This document shows, in pieces, positions 1 to 7,549 of a stretch of DNA of 64,000 bases. The stretch comes from Hydrogenophaga sp. IBVHS1. GTDB lineage: Bacteria; Pseudomonadota; Gammaproteobacteria; Burkholderiales; Burkholderiaceae_C. The stretch spans positions 434,001 to 498,000 of the forward strand of contig NZ_NFUU01000002.1 in NCBI RefSeq assembly GCF_002127265.1, in the 5' to 3' direction. The notes beneath the pieces were generated by a model, which was given only the letters and a program-made list of their open reading frames with translations, did no database searches and was not told the DNA's origin. The position numbers and the translations under genes are program-made. Position 1 is the stretch's first letter; every line of letters begins with the position of its first letter.

Positions 1-848
1 TCCCACACCAGATCAGATGGTGCCAAATTCGGGAATCGTGCCGCGTATGCAGTCCAGATGGCCGTGAACGTCATGCAAGTCGCGATAGCGCCCACAACGA
101 GGTAGCCCCAGATGAAGAGCAGGTATGAGGCAACGGCGAATGGCAGTATTGAGAGATTGTTGATTCGAGTCATCCACACATGCACTTTGTGACGGAAGAC
201 TACATAGGTGCCCGCGACCGCATCCGGATACCCAGGAAGTGAAGTTTTGATCGCGATGTCATCGCCGTGCGCCGCTCCGTGTCTGACAGATATCAAGATG
301 CCTTTGCCCGGTCGCATAAGGTCGAATGCGAGACTGATGTTTCGGCGTTGTGTGTCGACGTTATATGTAGAGCGGGAGAGGTGCATCTCGATGTCTGGAT
401 CATTGCTCAGCATCGACGTGAAGTCGTAGTGAATGCCGCTACCTGTCGGCACTGAGATCGATATTCTTATGGCGTGGTTCAGTAGTGGCCCAGTGATGGA
501 GCCCTTGCCAGCATTCCACACTCGGATGTTGGTGACTGTGTAGCAACCATCTTCTGCTGCGACGCGTTTGCTCAGTTTTGATGGAATGAATGGAAACGAC
601 GCGAGAGCATCGAACTCGCGGATCGGCATGATTGGAAATTTAGACGACGCGTCCCATGAGGTGATGTCAGTGGCAAGTTGAGGCGCACTCTTCATGCGTT
701 CTGCGCGAATTCTGAGATATGCCCCGAACAAGCCGCCTATGACAACTGCGGCTTTGCCCACGTCCAAAAAAAGCTGCTTATTGGCTGGGTTTGTGAAAAA
801 ACTCCAGACTGCCTGAAACGGAGCAAGGGCGGCCTGCAGGTCGTTCAT
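1..848 (-). CDS. Hypothetical membrane protein, 3' end outside window
   Basis: The reading frame is open from the ATG at 848 to the left edge of the window, giving 282 codons with no stop, so the C-terminus is missing. An AAGAAGG sequence lies a few bases before the ATG. The protein has one hydrophobic segment near residues 29-47 and two more near the visible end (about 233-251 and 253-275). Between them is a soluble stretch of about 180 residues without any motif I recognise. This suggests an inner-membrane protein with a large soluble middle domain. Its bases and codons are visibly more AT-rich than in the genes to the right, which fits an acquired or poorly conserved gene beside the tRNA-Arg. 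No function can be assigned. Confidence 0.7.
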   Translation of the reverse strand, partial: MNDLQAALAPFQAVWSFFTNPANKQLFLDVGKAAVVIGGLFGAYLRIRAERMKSAPQLATDITSWDASSKFPIMPIREFDALASFPFIPSKLSKRVAAEDGCYTVTNIRVWNAGKGSITGPLLNHAIRISISVPTGSGIHYDFTSMLSNDPDIEMHLSRSTYNVDTQRRNISLAFDLMRPGKGILISVRHGAAHGDDIAIKTSLPGYPDAVAGTYVVFRHKVHVWMTRINNLSILPFAVASYLLFIWGYLVVGAIATCMTFTAIWTAYAARFPNLAPSDLVW

Positions 849-939
849 TGGTCACCTTCTTGGTCAGATTTGCTTCTGGCCTATACCTGTCACCGTGTCC
901 GAGCAGCACAGCGGCAAGCTCGATCAAACAGCGATGTGA

Positions 940-1015
940 TGGTGCGGCCGGAAGGACTCGAACCTTCGACCCTCTCCTTAGGAGGGAGATGCTCTATCCC
1001 CTGAGCTACGGCCGC
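940..1015 (-). tRNA. tRNA-Arg (anticodon CCT)
   Basis: On the minus strand the sequence folds as a complete cloverleaf. The 7-bp acceptor stem is GCGGCCG with CGGCCGC, the D arm is GCTC/GAGC, and the anticodon stem TCTCC/GGAGA carries the loop CTCCTAA. The anticodon CCT at positions 34-36 reads AGG (Arg). The T arm is GAAGG-TTCGAGT-CCTTC. The discriminator is A and the CCA end is encoded in the DNA. It lies between two unrecognised AT-richer genes, a setting typical of integration sites, but no integrase is visible here. Confidence 0.97.
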
Positions 1016-1081
1016 ACAGGGCGAAGTGTACCGGCCAGAAGTAGCCGTTAAAGTTCACAAGTGAACAAAGGGAGGACTTGA

Positions 1082-1555
1082 ATGAAGAGGATGGGATGGA
1101 TTGCAGGAGTCGTGCTCGCCGTCTTGGCCGCGTTCTTGGTGTACGGCAACTGGAAGGATCGTCAGTTGGCTGCACAGCGATCAGCGACTATCGACGAATG
1201 GCTTGAGCAAAGGAACACGATCGGAGACTTGCTGAACCAGTTCAAGGACGCAGCAGAGCTGGCCGATGCAGTGCCGGCTTCACAGATGGCCCCATATGTT
1301 GAGAAGCTTCAAGCAGTGAATCGAGAGCTTTACAAGACGCCGCTGCCGCCTTGTCTCGACAGTCACGCGAAGCTGGACGCAACCGACAGCCTGATATCTG
1401 TGTACTTAACGTACATGAAGGACCCATCTGATCGTGGCACCTTCCTTCGGAGCAAGAACGAGGCTACGCTGGCCTTGCGTCAAGCAATAAACGCTCTCAC
1501 ATCAGAGTGCTCAACGATGAACGCCACTCTGCGCGTCTACCGCGAAGTGAAGTAG
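1082..1555 (+). CDS. Hypothetical protein with N-terminal membrane anchor
   Basis: This 157-residue protein starts at an ATG with GGGAGG about 6 bases upstream. Residues 6-22 form a hydrophobic segment after a short basic start (MKRMGW), so it is probably an inner-membrane anchored or secreted protein with its body in the periplasm. The rest is helical and polar, with two Cys (one in PPCLDS, one in TSECST) that could form a disulfide. I recognise no family. Base composition is closer to that of the partial gene at the left edge than to the core genes, so both may belong to one acquired segment next to tRNA-Arg. Confidence 0.7.
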   Translation: MKRMGWIAGVVLAVLAAFLVYGNWKDRQLAAQRSATIDEWLEQRNTIGDLLNQFKDAAELADAVPASQMAPYVEKLQAVNRELYKTPLPPCLDSHAKLDATDSLISVYLTYMKDPSDRGTFLRSKNEATLALRQAINALTSECSTMNATLRVYREVK

Positions 1556-1663
1556 CGCAGCGCAAAGTTTCCAACTGCGCGAATAAAAGCGAAGGCCGTG
1601 ACAAAACAGTGACAGCTGGAAATAAACGTCGCTAACTCATTGTTTTTACGTAACTTTTTTATA

Positions 1664-1693
1664 CCGTAGTTCTATCCATTGAACTATGGCGGC
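1664..1693 (-). other. tRNA-like 5' fragment (acceptor and D arm)
   Basis: Read on the minus strand, about 30 nt resemble the first part of a tRNA: GCCGCC, then TA, a GTTC/GAAC D stem around AATGGATA, then TACGG, which would be the start of an anticodon stem. After this the sequence turns AT-rich and no 3' half follows. The fragment overlaps the stop codon of the neighbouring LysR gene. It could be the scar of a rearrangement that cut a tRNA gene at the anticodon stem, or a chance match; only the D-arm pattern is seen directly. Confidence 0.4.
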
Positions 1694-2655
1694 GAAAAAG
1701 AGCCCGCATTGTACGGGGGCCTGTCTGGCCGCAAGGCCGCTGGCATGCGCAGCAGGTTGCCGCAGACCGGCACGTATTCGCCCAGAAAGTCGAGGAAACT
1801 GCGCACCGCGGGCGACAGGCCACGGCGCGACGGAAACACCGCGTGCACCACGCCCACCGGCCGCGTCCATTCGGGCAGCAGTTGCACCAGGCGGCCGTCG
1901 CGCAGTTCGTCTTCGCACATGTAGTCGGGCAACGAGCACATGCCGGTGCCGCCGAGCACCGCGAGCTTGAGCGTGAGCAGGTCGTCGGCGATGAGGCGGG
2001 GGCGCAATTGCAGCACCGCTTCACGGCCGTCGGCGTGCGAGAGGGGGATGCTGACCGCGCCGTCGATGGCCGACATCGCCACGCTGTCGAGCCGGCTGGC
2101 TTCTTCCACCGTGGCTGGCGTGCCCTGGCGCGCCAGCAAGGCGGGGCTCGCCACCAGCACCGAACGCGCCTCGTCCAGCCGCTTGATCACCAGGCTGCCA
2201 CTTTCCTCCAGCGTCAGGCGCACGCGCAGCGCTACGTCCACGCCTTCTTCCACCAGGTCCACCACGCGGTTGTTCACCTCCATGTCCACCTGCACCTGCG
2301 GGTGGCGCGCCAGGTAGATGGGCAGCACATCGCCCAGCACGGTCTGCGCCAGCGTCACCGGGCACACCACGCGGATGGTGCCGCGCGGCTCGGTCTGCAC
2401 CTCGGCCACGGCATCGGCCGCAGCCTGTGCCGATTCACGCAGCGCCAGGCAATGCCGCAGGTAGGTTTCGCCAATGGCCGTGAGGGACAGCTTGCGTGTG
2501 GTGCGCTGCAGCAGGCGCACACCAAGCTGGGCTTCCAGCTCGGCCACGCGGCGCGACAGCCTCGACTTGGGCACGCCCAGCGCGCGGCCCGCCGCCGCGA
2601 AGCCGCCGCGCTCCACCACCTCGGCAAAGAAGAGCATGTCGTTGAGGTCTTGCAT
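1684..2655 (-). CDS. LysR-family transcriptional regulator
   Basis: The 323-residue product has an N-terminal winged helix-turn-helix at about residues 4-62 ([19 protein letters not shown] then [15 protein letters not shown]) and a C-terminal LysR substrate-binding domain. I chose the ATG at 2655, which has AGGA 8 bases upstream and puts the usual LysR start just before the first helix; a longer frame to 2715 adds 20 atypical residues. It is divergent from the azoreductase gene with 126 bp between the starts, the usual arrangement for a LysR gene that controls its neighbour. The last residues (about [15 protein letters not shown]) are not LysR-like and run into the tRNA-like fragment, so the 3' end may have been replaced. 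Confidence 0.9.
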   Translation of the reverse strand: MQDLNDMLFFAEVVERGGFAAAGRALGVPKSRLSRRVAELEAQLGVRLLQRTTRKLSLTAIGETYLRHCLALRESAQAAADAVAEVQTEPRGTIRVVCPVTLAQTVLGDVLPIYLARHPQVQVDMEVNNRVVDLVEEGVDVALRVRLTLEESGSLVIKRLDEARSVLVASPALLARQGTPATVEEASRLDSVAMSAIDGAVSIPLSHADGREAVLQLRPRLIADDLLTLKLAVLGGTGMCSLPDYMCEDELRDGRLVQLLPEWTRPVGVVHAVFPSRRGLSPAVRSFLDFLGEYVPVCGNLLRMPAALRPDRPPYNAGSFSPP

Positions 2656-2694
2656 GGCGGGTTCCTGATTGTCCTGTTGGTGGAACGATGTGGC

Positions 2695-2734
2695 GTGATT
2701 TTGCCGACTTATCAAGGAATCGATGCGAAATCAC
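2695..2734. promoter_or_regulatory. Inverted repeat in the LysR/azoR divergent promoter
   Basis: GTGATTT at 2695-2701 is repeated inverted as AAATCAC at 2728-2734, 26 bases apart, inside the only intergenic space between the divergent LysR and azoreductase genes. LysR proteins commonly bind dyads in such spaces. The arms are short and wide apart, so this is only a candidate operator. Confidence 0.3.
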
Positions 2735-2781
2735 AATCTATCCATGGCCACGGACGTGGCTTTCAACCTCAGGAGCCCTCC

Positions 2782-3414
2782 ATGAAACTGCTGCACATCG
2801 ATTCCTCCATCACCGGCGACCAGTCGGTTTCCCGCGATCTGACCGCCCGCACCGTGGCCGCCTGGGTGGCCACCCACCCCGGCACACAGGTGGAATACCT
2901 GGATCTGGCCGCCGACGTGGTGCCCCACCTGAGCGCCGAAGCGCTCGGGTTTCGCACCGGTCAGGCCGCCTCCACCGACGCGCAGCGCCGGGAAAACGCG
3001 CTGTCTGAAGCGCTGGTGAGCCAGTTCCTCGCCGCCGACGTGGTCGTGATCGGCGCGCCGCTCTACAACTTCACCATTCCGACCCAGCTCAAGGCCTGGA
3101 TCGACCGCCTGGCCCAGGCCGGCCGCACCTTCAAGTACACCGACAAGGGCGCCGTGGGCCTGGCCGGCGGCAAGACCGTGATCGTGGGCTTGAGCCGCGG
3201 CGGCGTGTACTCCACCAGCGAAGGTGGCCGCGCCATGGAACATCAGGAAACCTACCTGCAGACCGTGCTGGGCTTCTTCGGCATCACCGACGTGCGCTTC
3301 GTTCGCGCCGAAGGCGTGGCCATGGGTCCGGAACCGAAGGCGAAGGCCCTCGCTGCGGCCGGAGCCGAGATTCACGCCCAGGTGAACGAGGGTGTGGTGG
3401 CTGAAGCGGCCTGA
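2782..3414 (+). CDS. azoR: FMN-dependent NADH:azoreductase / quinone reductase
   Basis: This 210-residue flavodoxin-fold protein matches the AzoR family (about 200 residues). It opens with MKLLHIDSS, carries the FMN-binding GAPLYNF at residues 91-97 and SRGGVYS near 138-144. AzoR enzymes use NADH and FMN to reduce quinones and azo bonds by two-electron transfer in the cytoplasm. The ATG at 2782 has AGGAG 6 bases upstream; a longer open frame upstream is an artefact of GC-rich sequence. It is divergent from a LysR gene, which probably regulates it in response to electrophiles or quinones (inference). It ends 3 bp before the convergent tamB stop codon. Confidence 0.93.
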   Translation: MKLLHIDSSITGDQSVSRDLTARTVAAWVATHPGTQVEYLDLAADVVPHLSAEALGFRTGQAASTDAQRRENALSEALVSQFLAADVVVIGAPLYNFTIPTQLKAWIDRLAQAGRTFKYTDKGAVGLAGGKTVIVGLSRGGVYSTSEGGRAMEHQETYLQTVLGFFGITDVRFVRAEGVAMGPEPKAKALAAAGAEIHAQVNEGVVAEAA

Positions 3415-3417
3415 GCT

Positions 3418-6400
3418 TCAGTCGTATTGATGGGTGAAGATCAGGTCGATGGCGTTCTCGTCACCCGCCCGCGCGCGCACCGTCACGCGGCGTGAGAGGT
3501 CGTAGAAGATCGACACCGTGCCCATCGCACCAGCCAGGCTGCTCTCGAAACTGAGGTAGAGGCGGTTGGACAGCCGCTTGCCCAGCGTGACGGCGGCCGA
3601 GGCGGTGGAGCCGTCGGCATTGGTGGAGCTGCCCGCAAAAGACAACTCGTCCAGACCCAGCGCGCCGGCCAGGCCACCATCGAGCCGGCCGCCGCTGCGC
3701 GCCAGCAGCGCCAGCGCGGCTTGCTGGAGCACGGCGGCTTCCGCCCCCGCGCCGCTGGCGGGGCGGCCCAGCACCAGCCAGGCGAGTTTCTCGCTGTCGG
3801 GCATTTCGGGGTCCGAGAACAGCCGCACGCGGGGCACTTGCGCGGTGCCGCTGATGATCACGCCCACGCGTTGCGTGGTGTTGGGGCGCACGGCGGTGAT
3901 GTCCAGCGTGGGGTTGTCGTAAGGCCCGGTGAAGCGCAGCACGCCGGTCTCGATGTTCAGCGCCTGGCCGTAGGCGCGGTAGGTGCCGCGCACGGTGCGC
4001 ACTTCGCCGAGCACCCGTGGCGTGGGCTGCTCGGGCGTGCTGCGCAGGTTGATCTGGCCGATGAGGCGTGTTTGCAGCCCCTGGCCGCGCACCTCGAAGT
4101 TGTCGCCCAGATCCAGGTCCACCAGCACGTCGGGCTGAACGCGGTACGCGTTCGGATCTTCCAGTGGAATTTCGGTGCCGCGCACCACCACATCCTTGCC
4201 CAGCGTGGGGGTGGTTTCGTCGGCCAGCACAAACAGGGCTTCATCGGCGGTGAGCTGCCCGCGCAGTTTCAGGGCGGGGCCGTCGAGATCGGCCTGGAGC
4301 TGTCCGGATATCGTGAGCCGGCGGTCGGCCCGACTGGACACGCGCAACTTGGTGGCCGTGGCCTGCAGGCTGATGACGGGCTGGCGGCGCGACTGGCCGT
4401 TCACCGTGACGCTGCGCCACTCGGTGGTGCCGCTGGCCAGCAGCGTGCCGCCGTTCTCCACGCCACCACGCCCTTGCAGATAGAAGCGATCGATGGTGAT
4501 GCGCTCACCGGCCAGCGTGGCGCGCAATTGACCGCGCGAGAACGAGATGCCGTTGACGAGCGAGCGCAGCGCCAGGTCGTCGGCGTTGAGCTTGCCGTTG
4601 AGCAGTGGCGCAGCGCGGGTGCCGGCCACGGTGAGATCGGCCGAGAGCGTGCCGCGCACGCGCCAGCCCGGCGGTGCCAGCGCCGACCACACCCCCACCT
4701 GCGGCAGGTTGGCCTGAAGGGTGCCGCGCAATGGCGCCTGCTCGGGCCAGTGCCAGGCCGGCTGGTCCCCGCTGGGTGGGCTCAGCGTGGTGGACAGATC
4801 GGCGGTGGCCAGGCCCAGCCGTTCGCTGTCCCAGCGAAGGCGGGCCTGCACATTGGCACCCTGCGTGTCGATGTTCAGGCGCGCTTCGCGAATGCCGGTC
4901 TGCAGGCGTTGGGTGGAGGTGGTGTTCTCGTCGAAGGCGCCATCGGTCTGCACCGACAGGTCGCCGCTGCGGCGCTGCAACTGCGCCGACAGGCGCGGCG
5001 GCGTGCCCGCATCGGCCGGCAGGAACAGGTCCCACGAACCGTCGAACACCACGTCGCCACCCAGGCCGGCCTGGCTCAGCGGGCCGTAGCGCGCACCTTC
5101 GGCAGTGGCCAGCGCGTCCACCCACGACAGCGGCAAACCCGTGAGCTGGCCGCGCGTGTCCAGCGCGCCGGCCTTCCAGGTGAGCCGCTCCCAGGCAAGG
5201 GTCATGGGGCTGGTGGTGCTGGGCGTAGTGGCGGCTGCGGCGGCGGCCACGGTGTTGCCCGGTGCGGGGGGTGCCGTGGCCGAGCGGCGGTTGAACGAAG
5301 GTTGCAACCGCAGCCTGCCCGGATCGGCCTGCAGGCGGAGGCTGCCGCTGCGCGCGCCTTGCCATTGCACGCCCAGCACGGCCGCGCTCTCCAGCGTCCA
5401 TTCCACGGTGCGGTCGGCGCGCGCGCTGTCGGTGGCCTGCAGCTTGAAGCGGTTGAGGTCGATGCGCCCGGTGTCGATGTCGGGCTGGCGCGCGGTGCCG
5501 AGTTGCAGCGAGCCCTGGGTGTCGAGCGTGGCGCGCCAGGGCCCTTGCTCGGCGCGGCCGGCCAGCTCCAGCGCCAGCCGATCGGGCGTGCCGCTGGCCT
5601 GGAGCTTGAGTGCGCTGAGGTCGATCCGTTGCGGGGTGGTGGGGGCGGCGGGGTTACCGCTGGCCACATCGCGCGTGAGGCGAAGGCGCGGCGATTCCAG
5701 GTTCACGCTCAAGCGGGGTGCCGCAGCGGGGGTGGCGCCGGTGGCGGGCGCCGGGTAGCCCAGCAAGCCCAGACCGCCTTGCCAGCCTGCGCGCAGGCGC
5801 GCGCTGCCTTCTGCGGCCAGACCGGGCTGGCCTTCCAGCGCGCTGCGGATCGGCGGGCCCACCACGGGCAGCGTCTGCAGGCTGCGCACCCAGTCGAGCA
5901 CGCGGCTGGCGTCGGCGAGTTGCAGGTCCAGGTCGCCACCGCCCTGCGCATGCGCTGCCTTGCCTTTCCAGTCGGCTTGTGCGCCAGGTACCTGCAGGGC
6001 GAGCTGGCCGTCGAAACTGCGCGCTGCGGTGTCGAAGGTGCCTCGGCCTTCGAGTGTGGCGTCGGCCGCACTCAGGCGCGCTTCGCGCAAGTCGAGCATT
6101 CCTTGCGCGGCGTTGCCGGTGGATGGGCGCCACAGGCCTTGCACGTCGAGCTCTCGCAGGCGCAGGCCGGCCAGGGCGCTGGCCCTGGGTTGCGTGCCGG
6201 AGGGCCGCACGCGGGCCACCAGGTCAATGGCCGCGCGCGGGGTGTTGGCGTCCACGGCGCGCGCCGTGAACTGACCATCCAGCGCCGCCGGAGCAATCGT
6301 GCTCCAGAGCTGGGCGGGGTTGATGCGGCTGGCTTTGAATTCGCCCTGCCACTGGCCGAGCGGTGACGCCTGCGCGCCGGTGGCGGGCTGCCACCAGCCT

Positions 6401-7542
6401 TCGCCCTGCACGGTTCCGCCGCCCAGTTGCGCGTCGATTCGGGTGAGCGTCCAGCGCGCGCCGCGTTGTTCCAGGTCGGCATTCAGCCGCTCCAGCGGCA
6501 GGCGCTGCTGGTCGGCCGGGCCGCTGGCGGCGTTGGCCAGTCGCACTTCAGCGCGCCAGGCGTCGCCATCGGGCCGCGCCTGCACGGTGCCGCTGAGCAA
6601 CGTGGCGGGCGCCTGCGGCCAGAGCGCGGCCAGGTCGAGCCGGTTCATGGTGGCGTCGGCCGACTCGATCGGCTGGGGCAGCCACGGGCGCAGGCGCGCC
6701 TTGGCGTCCAGCGTGGTCGCCTCAGCGCCGGCTGCTGCGCTGCGCAGGCTCGCAGTGGCGGCGAGCGCGGCGTCCACCGTGGCCAGCGTGCCGGTGATGC
6801 GGGCCACTGCGCTGAGCGTCGCGGCCTCGCCGCCGCCGGGCACGGTGGTTTGTACTTCGCCCTGCGCGTCCACGCGCAAGGGCATGGGGGCTTGCGCGCC
6901 CAGCACCGCCTGCACCTGGTAGCGTCCGCCGGCCACCTGCAGGTTCTCCAGGTCGATCTGGTGTGCGTCGGCCACGCCCAGGCTCCACACGCTGTCGGCC
7001 GGGCGGTACCGGTACTGGCCCTTGAGACCAGTGAGCGTGAACGGGTTCTTGCCCTCCATCACCAGCTCGCCAATGGACCAGGGCAGGGTGACGGGCAGCG
7101 GCAGCGTGATGGGTTGCAGCGGCTCCAGGGGGCTGGGCGGGCGCTGGTCGTCGATCTGCAGGCGGGCGATGTCGAGTTGGGAGAGGCGCACACCGCGTCC
7201 GAGCAGCGCGTCGGCCCAGAACCAGGTGCTCAGACCGATGCGGGTTTCGGTGGCCTGCACGTTGAGGCCGTCGCGCTGCCAGCTGAGGCGGGCGATGCGA
7301 CCACCGCGCAGCAGGCTGCCTTCCACCTCGGCCACTTCGATCGTTCCGGCTTCAATGCCCTGGTTCGCCATGAACGACTGGCCCCAGCGAATGGCCTGCG
7401 CCAGCGAGCCCGGCGATGCCGCCCAGAGGCCAAACCCGAGCAGCAACAGCACCAGCAGCGCCGCCAGCGAACCGAACACCCAGCGCACCACACGGCCAAC
7501 GCGCGAAGGTGGTGGGGAGATGATGTCGGGCGCTGAACTCAT
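3418..7542 (-). CDS. tamB: Translocation and assembly module inner-membrane protein TamB
   Basis: The 1374-residue protein has a single N-terminal membrane helix at about residues 18-47, then a very long body of repeated amphipathic beta-strand pattern, and a C-terminal TamB (DUF490) domain ending in QYD. E. coli TamB is about 1260 residues. TamB spans the periplasm as a hydrophobic groove, works with the outer-membrane TamA in assembling outer-membrane proteins, and is also implicated in moving phospholipids to the outer membrane. It starts 7 bp after the tamA stop on the same strand, so the two are surely co-transcribed. The inner part is rich in Ala and Gln. Confidence 0.95.
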   Translation of the reverse strand: MSSAPDIISPPPSRVGRVVRWVFGSLAALLVLLLLGFGLWAASPGSLAQAIRWGQSFMANQGIEAGTIEVAEVEGSLLRGGRIARLSWQRDGLNVQATETRIGLSTWFWADALLGRGVRLSQLDIARLQIDDQRPPSPLEPLQPITLPLPVTLPWSIGELVMEGKNPFTLTGLKGQYRYRPADSVWSLGVADAHQIDLENLQVAGGRYQVQAVLGAQAPMPLRVDAQGEVQTTVPGGGEAATLSAVARITGTLATVDAALAATASLRSAAAGAEATTLDAKARLRPWLPQPIESADATMNRLDLAALWPQAPATLLSGTVQARPDGDAWRAEVRLANAASGPADQQRLPLERLNADLEQRGARWTLTRIDAQLGGGTVQGEGWWQPATGAQASPLGQWQGEFKASRINPAQLWSTIAPAALDGQFTARAVDANTPRAAIDLVARVRPSGTQPRASALAGLRLRELDVQGLWRPSTGNAAQGMLDLREARLSAADATLEGRGTFDTAARSFDGQLALQVPGAQADWKGKAAHAQGGGDLDLQLADASRVLDWVRSLQTLPVVGPPIRSALEGQPGLAAEGSARLRAGWQGGLGLLGYPAPATGATPAAAPRLSVNLESPRLRLTRDVASGNPAAPTTPQRIDLSALKLQASGTPDRLALELAGRAEQGPWRATLDTQGSLQLGTARQPDIDTGRIDLNRFKLQATDSARADRTVEWTLESAAVLGVQWQGARSGSLRLQADPGRLRLQPSFNRRSATAPPAPGNTVAAAAAATTPSTTSPMTLAWERLTWKAGALDTRGQLTGLPLSWVDALATAEGARYGPLSQAGLGGDVVFDGSWDLFLPADAGTPPRLSAQLQRRSGDLSVQTDGAFDENTTSTQRLQTGIREARLNIDTQGANVQARLRWDSERLGLATADLSTTLSPPSGDQPAWHWPEQAPLRGTLQANLPQVGVWSALAPPGWRVRGTLSADLTVAGTRAAPLLNGKLNADDLALRSLVNGISFSRGQLRATLAGERITIDRFYLQGRGGVENGGTLLASGTTEWRSVTVNGQSRRQPVISLQATATKLRVSSRADRRLTISGQLQADLDGPALKLRGQLTADEALFVLADETTPTLGKDVVVRGTEIPLEDPNAYRVQPDVLVDLDLGDNFEVRGQGLQTRLIGQINLRSTPEQPTPRVLGEVRTVRGTYRAYGQALNIETGVLRFTGPYDNPTLDITAVRPNTTQRVGVIISGTAQVPRVRLFSDPEMPDSEKLAWLVLGRPASGAGAEAAVLQQAALALLARSGGRLDGGLAGALGLDELSFAGSSTNADGSTASAAVTLGKRLSNRLYLSFESSLAGAMGTVSIFYDLSRRVTVRARAGDENAIDLIFTHQYD

Positions 7543-7549
7543 GCTCAGG

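Noticed and set aside
678..1051. Plus-strand ORFs reading across 940-1015 (RPEGLEPSTLSLGG and GRTRTFDP types)
   Set aside because: They are translations through the tRNA-Arg gene, a well-known source of false proteins in databases.
1843..2781. Extension of azoR upstream to 1843
   Set aside because: The frame is the shadow of the LysR gene; AzoR starts with MKLLHIDSS after an AGGAG.
3721..6366. An 881-residue plus-strand frame inside tamB, and a similar 828-residue frame inside tamA (7022-9508)
   Set aside because: Both are antisense shadows of real genes with no domain or start signal.
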